A DNA stretch of 64,000 bases from Gigantopelta aegis (GCF_016097555.1 NC_054702.1:70002695-70066694), one strand, 5' to 3'. Shown: positions 21,016 through 32,300, counted from the first letter of the stretch. A program made the numbers and translations. The notes: generated by a model not told the origin, from the sequence alone.

Positions 21016-21180
21016 AATGTACATAATAGTGAGACCAATACTAAATACTAGCCTCGGTGGCGTGGTGATTAATGTACATAATAGTGAGACCAATACTACA
21101 TACTGGCCTCGGTGGCGTAATGATTAATGTGCATAATCTTCAGACCAGTACTAAATAGCGACGTGATTAACTTCTCGATT
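21016..21180 (+). repeat. Three tandem 55-bp units carrying a SINE-2 head
   Basis: AATGT(A/G)CATAAT starts at 21016, 21071 and 21126, exactly 55 bases apart. Each unit carries ACCAATACTA(C/A)ATACT-type flank, then the SINE-2 head (GCCTCGGTGGCGT.GTGATT). Only the last unit continues into the SINE body. The period equals that of the unrelated head array at 54590-55140. Confidence 0.75.
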
Positions 21181-21330
21181 TTAAGACTGGCAGATGCTGG
21201 AATCACGTTCCAATGCTGCCTCCAACCTAAACCGATTATTTACAGCTTAGTGGAGAAATATTTATGTCACTATCGGTCTTCTGTCATTCAAACAATTAGC
21301 CATTAACCACTGTCCTCGATGGACAGAACA
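21181..21330 (+). repeat. SINE-2-like body
   Basis: TTAAGACTGGCAGATGCTGG through GTTCCAATGCTGCCTCCAAC and TCTTCTGTCATTCAAACAAT matches the 16252-16700 and 9489-9685 copies. Confidence 0.65.
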
Positions 21331-21407
21331 AATAGCGTAATATCGTATTTTAATTATTGAAAATGACTCAATTGCTAAACACATGTTACTAAGATGGCAA
21401 AGTTAAA

Positions 21408-21482
21408 GTTTGTTTTGCTTAACGATACACATTGATTTATTAATCATCGGCTATTGGATGTCAAACATTTGGTAATTTGACT
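21408..21482 (-). repeat. SINE-1 tail B fragment
   Basis: Only the 3' 75 bases of the family are present (TTTGCTTAACGATACACATT through AAACATTTGGTAATTTGAC). The usual ACTAGAGC block of the tail is deleted. Confidence 0.75.
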
Positions 21483-21766
21483 TATATGAGTTGACCCACA
21501 TTTTATTTTGCCAAAACATATACAGTTTGTAGGCATACATACATATTTATAGATAATATAATGTGCACATTGCTGGGAATGGTAAGTAGCAACGGGTTTC
21601 AATCGATGAACCTCAATAGTAAATGGGTAAAACATGCATATCGATAAGATACAATATAATAACATATGTCATGGAGCAATGTTGTCTGTTCTATGCGTGG
21701 TAGCAGTGTTCAGATACTTACACACTTTAATTAGCTGTTTTGAATTGTTGCTGGACATCAGTTGCG

Positions 21767-22190
21767 TTAATTTAAATGTTTATTATAATAAAAAGGTTTA
21801 ATATATTTATCTCTTATGGTACTGTAGAAAGGACACACTAGAACAAAGTGTGATTCGTCTTCTACTACATTCATATTGCACAGACTACAAATTCTATTAT
21901 TCCTGTCAATATTGTGGTATCTGCCCGTTTCTATAAAGAGATTATGGGAAGATAATCTATATTTACTCAAAATATGTTTGTATTTCAGGTCAATAAGTTT
22001 CTGAAGTTAAGGTTGTAAGCAAAAATTATTAACAACGAATTTGTATAAGAAACATTTTGGAGAATTGTTGAATACAGCAAACATAGATTGGATAAATCGA
22101 TCAGTCATTCTCTGTTTGAATAGTGATATAAATGTACTGCAATTTTCTACATTTTGATTATACCATATGCTACCAAAAGCATTAGTGAGA
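21767..22190 (-). mobile_element. LINE 3' fragment: C-terminal end of a reverse transcriptase ORF
   Basis: The minus-strand translation from 22190 reads FGSIWYNQNV, then LFKQRMTDRFIQ, then YRLSSHNLFIETGRYHNI and RICSLCNMNVVEDESHF...CPFY..IRDKYI, ending at a stop at 21767. This is the characteristic C-terminal region of non-LTR reverse transcriptases: the LxxSSHNLxIExGR block followed by a C-x2-C...H-x4-C zinc-knuckle-like motif. One in-frame stop lies near 22010. The catalytic part is missing, so the copy is dead and 5'-truncated. Its clade was not determined. Confidence 0.85.
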
Positions 22191-22480
22191 AGCTTAGATG
22201 TGTGATAACGTGTGTTTACCCCAGTTAAACAGAAGTACTACAGTAAATCTAAACAATATGAAATGAAATAGTGCTAAACCGAGGGTTACATTAACGAGGT
22301 TGCTTTGTTAATAGAAAATGTAATTTGCTCAGGACAAACAATGTAACACGCACTGCCATCAGATATGAATGATGATGTTTATCTGACCGATAATGAAACC
22401 TTTCATGAGATATATGGAAGACAACACTTCATTATACAGTTTTATTTCTAATCACTCTTTTAACAACGCAGCCCGAACGC

Positions 22481-22486
22481 TATAAA
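22481..22486 (+). promoter_or_regulatory. TATA box of channel gene 3
   Basis: TATAAA lies 71 bases upstream of the ATG, at the aligned position of the gene 1 TATA box. The leader between carries the same CTGCAGAGGAAACAGGACGT block. Confidence 0.55.
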
Positions 22487-22551
22487 GCGTGTTGATAGAA
22501 CACACTTTATTATTTCGCCATTAACTGCAGAGGAAACAGGACGTTAAAATA

Positions 22552-23784
22552 ATGGTATCAAATTTGTTGATAATCGTTTTTACGGGTATCGTTCTGATAC
22601 CGTCAAACATGTGTGACGTGACCAGTTACAGATCAAACCACAACCGTTTGAAAGAGTATCTGAAGAACAAGCCGCTAATAATGGACCCTCCGTATTACGA
22701 ACCTGATTCTCATTTAGATATTTTGTTTGTATTTGGTCTTGTGGCTATTCTGGATATTGATGAAGTAAAGCAGGTTTACACATTCATAGCATATTTTGAA
22801 GCTTCGTGGAAAGATCCTGAATTGTCCTGGAATGCCTTAGAGTTCGGTAACATCTCAGCGATACAGTTGGATCGCAATTCAGTATGGACACCAAATCTTT
22901 TTATTGGTAATGGCGTAGATCGCCTTCGAGTTTTTGACGGATTGTTTGATATTCATGTAATATCACAAGGCTACATTAAGGTATCCACCACCGACATCTT
23001 CAAAGTAACGTGTTCCATAAACGTGTACAAATACCCATTTGACAGCCAGACATGCGGACTGCGAATTACCACCACAGAAGAGGAACCTTGGAATTTCTAT
23101 GCTATGTCTTTAGATCTGCCTCTACAGGAACTATTTGCAACCGACAATGAATGGTACCTTCATGGCAAGTCTGGAGTCGAGGCCAGAGTTTGGAGATCGA
23201 GCACAAACTCCACATTGGCAGGGTTACACACTTTCCAGATAGCCGACTTCATGATGACTCTGAAACGAAAGTATGTTTTCTACATCGTGACTAGCATATT
23301 TCCACTGTTCCTGCTGTCGATCCTGGCGAGTTTTGTCTTTCTGCTGCCGGCGTCTTCTGGAGACAAGATGTCTTACCTCATTTGCATATTCGTGTCCCAC
23401 ACCGTGTTTCTGAACTACGTGAACGAGTCGATGCCCAGGACATCCGACTCCTTGTCCTTGTTCGAGCTCTATCTGTCGTTCGTCCTGTCCCACTGCTGTC
23501 TGGCTATTCTCGCCACGTTACTGGTTCTACGCGCATACACCAACTGGCAACATCATGACCAATCTGGAAATCGTGTATCCTCTCTGTCTGAACTCACCGA
23601 CATTCTAAAACCAGAAGTCTTTAAGGTTCACAACAGTTCCCTAATGAAACCTTCGGTCAAAAAGGGGAATACTAGCAAAGGACCGATAAGGACTAGTTGT
23701 TATATGACTCTTGATGCTATATGTTTTGTGCTTTTCCTGTCATCAGCACTCGTGTTTCCAGTAATACTTGTGGCTTACTTGTAG
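22552..23784 (+). CDS. Cys-loop ligand-gated ion channel, nicotinic-receptor-like (gene 3, intact)
   Basis: A 410-residue single-exon paralogue of gene 1 with the same layout: signal peptide, Cys-loop (CSINVYKYPFDSQTC, C154-C168), M1-M4 and a short M3-M4 loop ending at M4. It shares SGDKMS at the start of M2, valine at 9', and the absence of paired cysteines in loop C. From residue 241 to 349 (M1 through the start of the intracellular loop) it differs from gene 1 at only three positions. In contrast, residues 48-60, 134-143, 173-184 and 215-228 are strongly changed. The last two map to the loop B/F and loop C regions of the binding site. The pattern suggests a conserved pore with altered binding surfaces, or recent conversion of the pore half. 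The ligand is unknown. Confidence 0.93.
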   Translation: MVSNLLIIVFTGIVLIPSNMCDVTSYRSNHNRLKEYLKNKPLIMDPPYYEPDSHLDILFVFGLVAILDIDEVKQVYTFIAYFEASWKDPELSWNALEFGNISAIQLDRNSVWTPNLFIGNGVDRLRVFDGLFDIHVISQGYIKVSTTDIFKVTCSINVYKYPFDSQTCGLRITTTEEEPWNFYAMSLDLPLQELFATDNEWYLHGKSGVEARVWRSSTNSTLAGLHTFQIADFMMTLKRKYVFYIVTSIFPLFLLSILASFVFLLPASSGDKMSYLICIFVSHTVFLNYVNESMPRTSDSLSLFELYLSFVLSHCCLAILATLLVLRAYTNWQHHDQSGNRVSSLSELTDILKPEVFKVHNSSLMKPSVKKGNTSKGPIRTSCYMTLDAICFVLFLSSALVFPVILVAYL

Positions 23785-24682
23785 ACTGCACATATGTTCT
23801 ACGTTACGATTAGTGTACCGAACATATTTCACTAAATTTCAGGTCAATGATAAAATTATTTTAGGAAAGATCCTTCTAACATTCTAAGTTGTATTCCTGT
23901 TGAGCTTTTCTCCCCCAATTTAAGTTGTGTTAATTACTTGCTATGACACTTTAATATGTAGCTAATAATTAGGTAGTGGTTGAATTGTTAACCCTTGTGG
24001 TATTGTTGTGGCTGCGGAATGGAAGGGTGTGTAAAATGCGTTTTCTTTTACCAAAATTCGAAATGTTTTGATGTTGAACAACTGACGGCATACTAAAACA
24101 TAACATTGTATGTTTTATAATAATTTTGTTTCAAATTCATGGTAAAAGAAGAAAATACTAGCAAGGACTCTCTTTATATGGATCTGGATATTGCATTTAT
24201 ATGACTGTGTTTCATGTGTCTAATAATAACCGATTGATACAACAACAATAAAACAACAGCCCAGTACAATACAGCATACCAACACAGTAATAAAGACGGG
24301 ATGTATTGTATTGGAATGCGACACCTCTATATACAATCATGGAGTTATACCATCACAACTTTGTGAGAAAACAGTCCTTAAATGTGCCAAATGATGTTGT
24401 TGAGATTTGATAAGTGTGCACAAGGTTATACACCGGAAACAGTTTTGTTTTCTCTTCTATAAGATGCATCACTAACATTGGCGAAGGTACCTATTTGTAC
24501 AATTTTCAAATGCGTTTACTATTACAGCAAGATAACGTAGAATAGCATTATGTTTGTATTACAGGCACACACTACTCTAAAACACTGTATATGTATGGTA
24601 CCTCTGGTTAGTGAATCATTGGGATGTATGACAATTTAGAACATATCTGATTAGGAACATAAGCATTTACATGTCGTCAGAT

Positions 24683-24871
24683 TAAGATCTCCACGAGTAC
24701 TCGAGTACTCGGCCACGCTAGTGTAAGTGTCGAGTACTCTGGTCCGGGTCGAGTGACCCTCAAGTACTCGAGTGATCGGCCACGCTAGTGTAAGTGTCGA
24801 GTACTCGGGTCCGGGTCGAGTTTGACCCTCGAGTACTCGGAGTCCAATATTTTGGACTCGTGAAGGCCCTA
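24683..24871. mobile_element. hAT-like miniature element with 8-bp target duplication
   Basis: The 15-base ends are imperfectly inverted: TAAGATCTCCACGAG at left, and the complement of CTCGTGAAGGCCCTA at right. The interior repeats GAGTACTCGAGT-type motifs and GGCCACGCTAGTGTAAG twice. The 8-base flanks are CGTCAGAT (24675-24682) and CTTCAGAT (24872-24879). Unit 1 has the unoccupied site CTTCAGAT at 13312-13319. An 8-bp duplication is typical of hAT. A second member lies at 53356-53711. Confidence 0.8.
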
Positions 24872-24887
24872 CTTCAGATACGATGTA

Positions 24888-25195
24888 TGAGCGGGGTCCA
24901 GCTCAGTAGGTAGATCGCTCGCTCGCCTGAGTTGTTTGGGTTTAAAATCCGAATCCCGTTGGTAGACCCCTTCTCTGATTGGTTTGTTGCCCAGCGCAGC
25001 ACGTGCCTCACGTCTAGTACATAAAACGTTGTTGTAAGTGTTGTCCTGCCTATGGGAAAGTATATATAAAAGATCCCTAGCTGGTAATGGAAACAGTGTA
25101 GCCGGATGTCTCATGAAGACCAAGTGTTTCACATCCAGTAGCCGATGATTAATTAATCAGTGTGCTCTAGTGATATCGTTAACCAAAACTAAACT
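24888..25195 (+). repeat. SINE-3, tail B
   Basis: The head GGTCCAGCTCAGTAGGTAGA is at left. The body runs through GGGAAAGTATATATAAAAGA, and the tail TAGCCGATGATTAATTAATC to ATATCGTTAACCAAAAC is at right. The same SINE occupies the matching place in unit 1 (13331-13500). Confidence 0.8.
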
Positions 25196-25344
25196 TTACC
25201 TTCAGATATATTGTTAATAATTATATACTGGCGTTGTGAATTGTATGCAAGACGAATTTGTAGGTGATTCATACACTTAGAAATACATTTTACATGACTA
25301 GATGGCTATTTCAAGAAAAAAACTGAGTTATGGAGAGAATTTAA

Positions 25345-25866
25345 AGTTACTTTCAGTTAAACGACACAACTCGAGCACATTAATAAATTCATCATCGGCT
25401 ATTGAAGGTCAAATATTTGGTAATTCTGATATGTAGTCTTCAGACAAAAACCTGTTATATATTTGTTTTAGATTAGTAGCAAGGGGTCTTTTATATGCAC
25501 TTTTTAGCCAGTGCACCACGACTGGTATATCAAAGACCGTGGTATGTGATATTCTGTCTGTGGGATGGTGCATATAAAAGACCCTTTGCTTCTAATGGAA
25601 AAATGTTGCGGGTTTCATCTCTAAGACTATATGTCAAAATTATCAAATCTTTGACATCCCATAGCCGATGATTAATAAATCAATGTGCTCTAGAGGTGTT
25701 GTTAAACAAAATAAAATTTTTTAACCTTGTATATTTTCCCACAGACAGGACAGTACATTTGATTTACCCGTGGTGGGGCACTGGATGTCACGGAAAACAA
25801 GCCAATAACGTTCGATCCTAAAACCGAAGCTATATTAAGCGCTCTACCGACTGGGCTAAAGCCCAT
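25345..25866 (-). repeat. SINE-1 split by an opposite-strand SINE-1
   Basis: Tail B and half the body lie at 25345-25502. The other half with the head complement lies at 25724-25866 (CCCACAGACAGGACAGTACA through TACCGACTGGGCTAAAGCCC). The break is at TATATGCAC...CCCACAG, contiguous in other copies. Confidence 0.8.
25503..25723 (+). repeat. SINE-1, 5'-truncated, tail B, nested
   Basis: It starts in the body at AGCCAGTGCACCACGACTGG and ends with tail B (AGCCGATGATTAATAAATCA, GTGTTGTTAAACAAAA). It sits inside the minus-strand SINE-1 and is therefore the younger of the two. Confidence 0.85.
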
Positions 25867-26166
25867 TCCTAACAGTACTATACAATAGGTTAAAAGGACC
25901 AAGTACCTTTAATATACCGTACTGAGCTCCCTTGAAAACGCACCGCCCGATATTCAGTTATTCTCGCTATCGCATGTCTGAGATTTGCTATAAACTACAC
26001 AGTAACCCTAGAGCTTGTGTACAATTTTAGGGTTATTTATTACTTATCAGAATACATCGAGTTATACAAAATCAGTTAAATCTATTATTAATACCTATGA
26101 TACCGGTTTTATAACTATAAATGTGACTTCTGCGTTTTGAATGGAGTTCAGTATATCTTCCACATA

Positions 26167-26544
26167 TAGGGAGCGGGACGTAGCCCAGTGGTAAAGAGCT
26201 TGCCTGATGCGCCACCTGTCTAGCATTGATTCCCGTCGGTGGACCCATTGGGCTATTTCTCCTCCCAGCCAGTGTACCACAGCTGGTTTAACAAAGGTCG
26301 TGATATGTACTACTAGTATCCTGTCTGTGGAATGGTGCAATAAAAGATGGCTTGCTGTGAATTGAAAAAAAATATTTTCCCATGGAGTGGCGGCTTCCGG
26401 TTTCCTCTCTCATTATCTGTGTGGTCCTTAACCATATGCTCGACGCCATTATATAACGGTATATAAGTGTTGAGTGCATCGTAAATTAAATTCTTTCTTT
26501 CTTTCTCCGTTTTGTCTTTCATTCTTTCTTTCTTTCTTTCTTTC
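26167..26544 (+). repeat. SINE-1, tail A, with (CTTT)n tail
   Basis: The head GGGAGCGGGACGTAGCCCAG is at left and the body is full length. The tail (GTGTTGAGTGCATCGTAAAT) is followed by CTTT repeats, as at 14330-14703. Confidence 0.85.
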
Positions 26545-27177
26545 AACAGACAAGTCATGGATATAATCCATTCTTTAATCAACAGAAAACAAATGAAACA
26601 TGATTATGAGAATATATTAGTTTATCTCATATCTACACACCTTTGATTATTTGACTGCACTTCAAACAGTATACACCTTCATGATAGTGTATTCTATAAC
26701 ATTCATCACACACGGTGAATTTTTAAACTATGGAAATAATATGAATAAAACAAAACAAAACGAATCATCTGTGCAAAAATAAAAGGATAAAGTTACAAAG
26801 AAATAGCAAAACTTTAAAAACAAAAAAACAAAACAAACACAAATTGACATTAAGATGAAACATCATTAAAGAAAAGAAATATACATAATGGAAAAAGCGA
26901 AACGAAAGGAAGAGAGGTACAGGTGCTGGTGTCTCAGTAAAATAGTTTTGAATAATGATATACAAACGGAACCACAAATAAAAATAATAGTAATTATAAC
27001 TTATATATCTGATTTTCAGGGAAACGTAACATTTATTCCTATATATTTATGAACGAACGAACAAACAAATTTGTGAAAACCGCAACCGAGTGAAGAGGTG
27101 TTTTAACGGCACAGAAAGAATGGATTTGATAGGAAAGATATGCGGTCCAGTGAATCGCCAAAATGGACCGAAACGGT
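26545..27177. other. Unassigned AT-rich DNA of unit 3
   Basis: Contains AAAC-rich stretches around 26740-26850. No gene or shared repeat was recognised. Confidence 0.45.
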
Positions 27178-27185
27178 ATGTACTC

Positions 27186-27404
27186 CATGGGCGTACATAG
27201 GATTTTGAAACGGGGGGTTCCAAAATAGAGGATTTTGAAAAGGGGTTCCAAAATAGATTGCAGAGATATTGGGCATATATTTCTATGTTGAGTAAATATA
27301 ATAATGTCAGATATCAATGTTAGATATATTAAATTATTAAAAAAAGTGATTTCGGGGGGGGGGGGGGTCGAACCCATCGACCCCCCCCCCCCCTATGTAC
27401 GCCC
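27186..27404. mobile_element. Miniature inverted-repeat element with 8-bp direct flanks
   Basis: The left end CATGGGCGTACATAGG is mirrored at right by CCTATGTACGCCC. The 8 bases ATGTACTC flank both sides (27178-27185 and 27405-27412). The interior has two GGGGTTCCAAAATAGA repeats and long G and C runs at 27354-27367 and 27380-27392 that could pair. Eight-base duplication suggests a hAT relative; no transposase is present. Confidence 0.65.
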
Positions 27405-27816
27405 ATGTACTCGTGTAGAAACCTGAACAAGTGATATCTATAAAATAGTTTACTCATATCGACCAAAATAGTGCTCATATGATCCACAGCCAGAGAGAAG
27501 TTAAAGGGGAGGTAATCTCCCATCCCCACCACGACCGCCAGATAACAACTGAAAGCACCATTAGAGGCCTGAAAACAGTATTTTTGAGCGAGACATATTT
27601 TGTAATATAGTGTCAAAGTCATTATCCCAGAATATTTAATAGACTTCAAAGTATTATGATCAGTACGTACTGGCTACACCCATCACACACTCTTGGTTTT
27701 GATCTGAATTAAAGTGTATTTACTTACAAATTACATAATCATTATTATTAACAATGCTTTTGTTTTATATTTAACAGGTTTAGATTTCCCTATTCTTTTT
27801 TCAGCAACCAATAAAC

Positions 27817-28111
27817 CAGGGCCCGTTCTTATAAAACTTTTAGTCTAGACTCACATCCCCAATGACGTCACATGAATGCACTGTCAATGGCGTTACCATG
27901 ACGTTAAAGTCTCGGACTCCATTATAGTGTCGAGTCTAGTGCTATAAGCACGAGACCAGGGCCCGTGCTGATAAAACCTTTAAAGTCCAGACTTAATCTT
28001 TAATGACGTCACACACATACAATGTGTATGACGTTGTCATGACATTATTAAATGTCTCACACTCTATTAGTCTTGAGTCTAGACTCTAAAAGTTTTATAA
28101 GCGCCAGGCCA
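27817..28111. mobile_element. Dimeric miniature inverted-repeat element
   Basis: CAGGGCCCGTTCTTATAAAA at left is mirrored by TTTTATAAGCGCCAGGCC at right. A second internal copy of the end (CAGGGCCCGTGCTGATAAAA at 27958) suggests two elements in tandem. Each half contains AATGACGTCACA, a CRE-like palindrome. Units 1 and 2 lack it. Confidence 0.65.
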
Positions 28112-28241
28112 GATCTACAGAAGGTTTGCATGACTCATGTTGTCTACAACCCAAGCAAATTAAAACACAAATTAACTGAAGAAATGAAATAAGTACTAGA
28201 TGTAAGAATTCTATTCACTAAGTACATTTGTTCCTGAGCAA

Positions 28242-28483
28242 TGCTAGGCTCATACTGTCAACTGTTACGACGAAGATGGCCAACTCGACGGTTTCGTTGT
28301 AATTTCTCCCACTCCCGACTTAGTACGGGTGTATTCAGATTAACAACTAATTGGTCGTAGGTGTTGTATACGACGACAATCGAGTTGTAAGAACGCTCAG
28401 ACAAGCAACTGGAGAGTCGTAGAAGTCGTGAGGTAAAAAAGTTGGCCAACTTTGTGCTGGCAGTTGATAGTCTGAGCCTAGCA
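28242..28483. mobile_element. Palindromic miniature element beside the transgelin 3' end
   Basis: About 42 imperfectly inverted bases begin TGCTAGGCTCATACTGTCAA at left. The right side ends CAGTTGATAGTCTGAGCCTA followed by GCA. The corresponding place in unit 2 (about 19235-19255) is unoccupied. An open frame across it is not a gene. Confidence 0.65.
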
Positions 28484-28590
28484 GAATGTATACTACTATT
28501 GACTAGCTTGCAGGCTGACATAACAACGTGGTCAAAAGTATGTTGCACACGTCTCCATGGCTGTATTTGAATATCGAATGTCGCAAAAGT

Positions 28591-28776
28591 TTAGTCGTTA
28601 ATGTTTCTCATTTTGCCAAGGTTCATGCCGGCTTGACTGGCCCCCTTGTTACTGCCATACTGTAAACTGACGACGTTCTTAGCTTCTAGCAACTGTTGCT
28701 CCGTAAACTGCCTCTCGTTCTTTTCAGCCATCTTGGGACCTAGAACTGGACCAGTGTAGTCGGGCTTGGTCTGGCA
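28591..28776 (-). CDS. Transgelin-like gene, last coding exon
   Basis: The acceptor is CCATTCCACAG at 28777-28787. The exon opens in phase 0 with CQTKPDYTGPVLGPKMAEKN and ends at TAA (28591-28593) after NLGKMRNIND. It holds the calponin repeat core SLQYGSNKGASQAGM. 186 bases, 61 residues plus stop. Confidence 0.92.
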   Translation of the reverse strand, partial: CQTKPDYTGPVLGPKMAEKNERQFTEQQLLEAKNVVSLQYGSNKGASQAGMNLGKMRNIND

Positions 28777-29357
28777 CTGTGGAATGGCAAAATGAAGGTT
28801 TAGCACATTACAGAGTTCATTACTCTTCAAAAAAAGTAGTCAACTCTAATAAGAATTTATAATTGCCAAAATTGTACGGTATTTTAGCTGTGGGAATGGT
28901 TATATGATGATAGTGAATTAATTGGGCAAACATTACAGCCGATACTTCAGTATTACAGTAGGTTTTATGACCACCAAAGATCTTGAAGGACGATTGGGGT
29001 CAGAAGTGAAATTGAAAGTTGACGTGTTTTTTTCATCAGTAAATCGCAAATTCAAACAATAAAAATGACTAAAAACAAAACAATAACAACTGTATGATCA
29101 ACAGAATGAAAAATATTGACAGAAATAATGTTCTACAGTGATTAATCGACCTTCCTGGAAATTGTCAAAATCGAGAATGACACCCCACGCACATGTACGG
29201 GGCAACTGCGTGATGCACATGCAAACTATGGAATGTGTTTCGGTGTATTGATAAACAGGCCTGAACGTTTTGTACTAGGATGTCTGTGGTCAAAACGTAT
29301 GTTCGGTCTAATAGGTGATATTAACATTTATATTTCAGGTTCCCCTACTTTTTTGAA

Positions 29358-29391
<34 letters not shown>

Positions 29392-32300
29392 CACTGTAAA
29401 TAGGTATTGTACAATAAAAACGATACTGCTGTGAAGTCAATCAGCTAATTGATTAACACAGTTGACCCACTGCTGGAGGTAGCCTAAGGTTGCTGGGAAG
29501 ACTGGGGCAGTACCACTAAAGCAGGCAGGTGTGTACAGGATATATTATATAACCCAATAAACGGTTTTGGCTATCAAGTGAGATGTCTGCCTTGTGGGAT
29601 GTCTGTCTTTGGGAAGGGAACCATTTTTTCCCCAGCCATTCTCTGTTAAACTGCGCTCAATTGGTTTTAGTATTTTTGAAGTTGTAAATTATTAAATTCG
29701 GGCGTGTCTATAACGAACGTAGTTTCGATTCCACTACAAAAATTAATGACATTGACAAGTTTTACTGTTTATTACTTCTAATAAAACACATTCACTTGAT
29801 CGACATTGGAACAACGTTACCAAAAATTGCATTGAAATCAAATTCAACAAGAACAAAATAATTTTTGAGAAATAAAAAAGAAAACGGAATAAACGGTGTG
29901 TGTGTGTGTGTGCGCGCATGCGCACGCGTGAATGTATGCGTGGTTATTGCGTGACACATATAACTACAATTAATGAAGAGACTGTTCTAAATTTGCTGCC
30001 ATCGTAACGTGTTACCGACTAACAGCATTTTAATGATCAACCTTTTAATTGAATTTCCCAATCTAATTAAAATTAGCTCCATAATTACATGTGGATCTAA
30101 CAGCAGCCAGTTGGAGCTCATGTCCACCAATCAAAACCTTACTTGCAGAATCCTGCCAGTGATTTAAAAATAATTTGAAAACATTCCGAATTATTCTGAG
30201 GGTATACGACATGTTTCGTGTGAATTACGAATGCCTTAAAACATGTTTTATTTTATAAAATAAATAATTTGTAATGTAAAACTGAAAACTGATTTAGTTT
30301 GGTTTTTTTTTATAAATAAATAAATAATTTTTAATGTAAAATTGAAGACTGATAACCCACCCCGTACGTATTGGTATGGTTCGCTGTACTGCGGCCACTA
30401 AAATAGACTCGCCCGATATTTTTAGAATTTGTATGCTCCCAAATAACGTTATAAAAGGTGAAGTGTGATTGGTCAATATTTAAATTATTATTTACAGACG
30501 AAATGTTACCTGGACATTGGGGACTACGCAGTGTTGTTAGCAATCCGATTAAAATTAGTTTTACTGGTCTAAATAAGGCATTCGTAATTCACACGAAACA
30601 TGTCGTAAACCCTCAGGATAATTCGGAAAGAATGTTCAACAACACGTTTAGTGTACAGACACTGTCCGAAAGACGGAGCGGTACGTATCCCAGTGGTAAA
30701 GCGCCCGCTCGATGCGCGGTCGGTCTGGGATCGATCCCCGTCGGTGGGAGCATTGGGCTATTTCTCGTTCCAGCCATTGTACCACAACTGGTATATCAAA
30801 GGCCGTGGTATGTACTATCCTGTCTCTGGGATGGTGCATATAAAAGATCCCTTGCTGCTAATCGAAAAGAGTGGCGACAGCGGGTTTTCTCTCTTAATAT
30901 TTGTGTGGTCCTTAACCATAATATGTCTGATGCCATATAACCGTAAAGTAAAATGTGTTGAGTGCGTCGTTAAATAAAACATTTCCTTCCTTCCTTCCTG
31001 TCCGAAAGATTCTACAATGGCAGCAAACCACGGCCCAGATTTTCGAAGCTATCTTAGCGCTACGATATCGTAAAACCGTCGAAGGCTATGGAATGCACCG
31101 TTATGACGTCATAGATTACGACGGTTTTACGATATCGTAGCGCTAAGATAACTTCGAAAATCTCTGGACATTTAACCCTGTAATCGATTTCTGACGATGT
31201 CAGAATTTGCATTCAGGATGGACATGCCAGAACCTTCCCTGGACATGGGCTTAGCAAACATGTTTGGATCTGGAATAAGACATTTTAAAAACACTGACCA
31301 CTCGACCCAGGGCGTGGATGCAGAGAGTGACCTGGGGGATGTTCTTCCTCTCCCACAGATCCACCGTCTGGAAACACTCGGACGTGGGCACGCCGAACTT
31401 CCTGGCAGCTTCGGAGAATCTCTCGATATTCTGCATCAGTGCAAAGCCGCCTCCTTTCTTGTCGATCTTCTTAATACAACCCGGCGTTAGTTTGTTCATC
31501 AAGCTGAAAATCACAAAACAGGCTGTATGTTATTTGTTTATAACACAACCCGGCGTTAGTTTGATCATCAAGCTGAAAATCACAAAACAGGCTGTATGTT
31601 ATTTGTTTATAACACAACCCGGCGTTAGTTTGATCATCAAGCTGAAAATCACAAAACAGGCTGTATGTTATTTGTTTATAACACAACCCGGCGTTAGTTT
31701 GATCATCAAGCTGAAAATCACAAAACAGGCTGTATGTTATTTGTTTATAACACATCCCGGCGTTAGCTTGATCATCAAGCTGAAAATCACAAAACAGGCT
31801 GTATGTTATTTGTTTATAACACAACCCGGCGTTAGTTTGTTCATCAAGCTGAAAATCACAAAACAGGATGTATGTTATTTGTTTATAACACAACCCGGCG
31901 TTAGCTTGATCATCAAGCTGAAAATCACAAAACAGGCTGTATGTTATTTGTTTATAGCACAACCCGGCGTTAGTTTGTTCATCAAGCTGAAAATCACAAA
32001 ACAGGCTGTATGTTATTTGTTTATAACACAACCCGGCGTTAGTTTGTTCATCAAGCTGAAAATCACAAAACAGGCTGTATGTTATTTGTTTATAACACAA
32101 CCCGGCGTTAGTTTGTTCATCAAGCTGAAAATCACAAAACAGGCTGTATGTTATTTGTTTATAACACAACCCGGCGTTAGCTTGATCATCAAGCTGAAAA
32201 TCACAAAACAGGCTGTATGTTATTTGTTTATAACACAACCCGGCGTTAGCTTGATCATCAAGCTGAAAATCACAAAACAGGATGTATGTTATTTGTTTAT

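Larger units (their letters stand above)
22200..28630 (+). repeat. Channel-gene segmental duplication, unit 3
   Basis: It aligns with unit 1 from an old SINE-2 tail remnant (about 22205-22265) through gene 3 and its 3' flank to the SINE-3 at 24888. It aligns with the distal flanks of units 1 and 2 at 27720-28220, and with unit 2 at the transgelin 3' end (28500-28630). Insertions at 24683-24871 and 25345-28480 account for its greater length. This unit abuts the real transgelin gene and so probably keeps the ancestral arrangement. Confidence 0.75.

Noticed and set aside
27354-27392. G and C homopolymers here and elsewhere (8169, 8725, 9015, 9329, 39026, 46275, 63771) as regulatory quadruplexes
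   Set aside because: They are simple homopolymer runs, often inside repeats, and likely length-uncertain in the assembly. No functional context.
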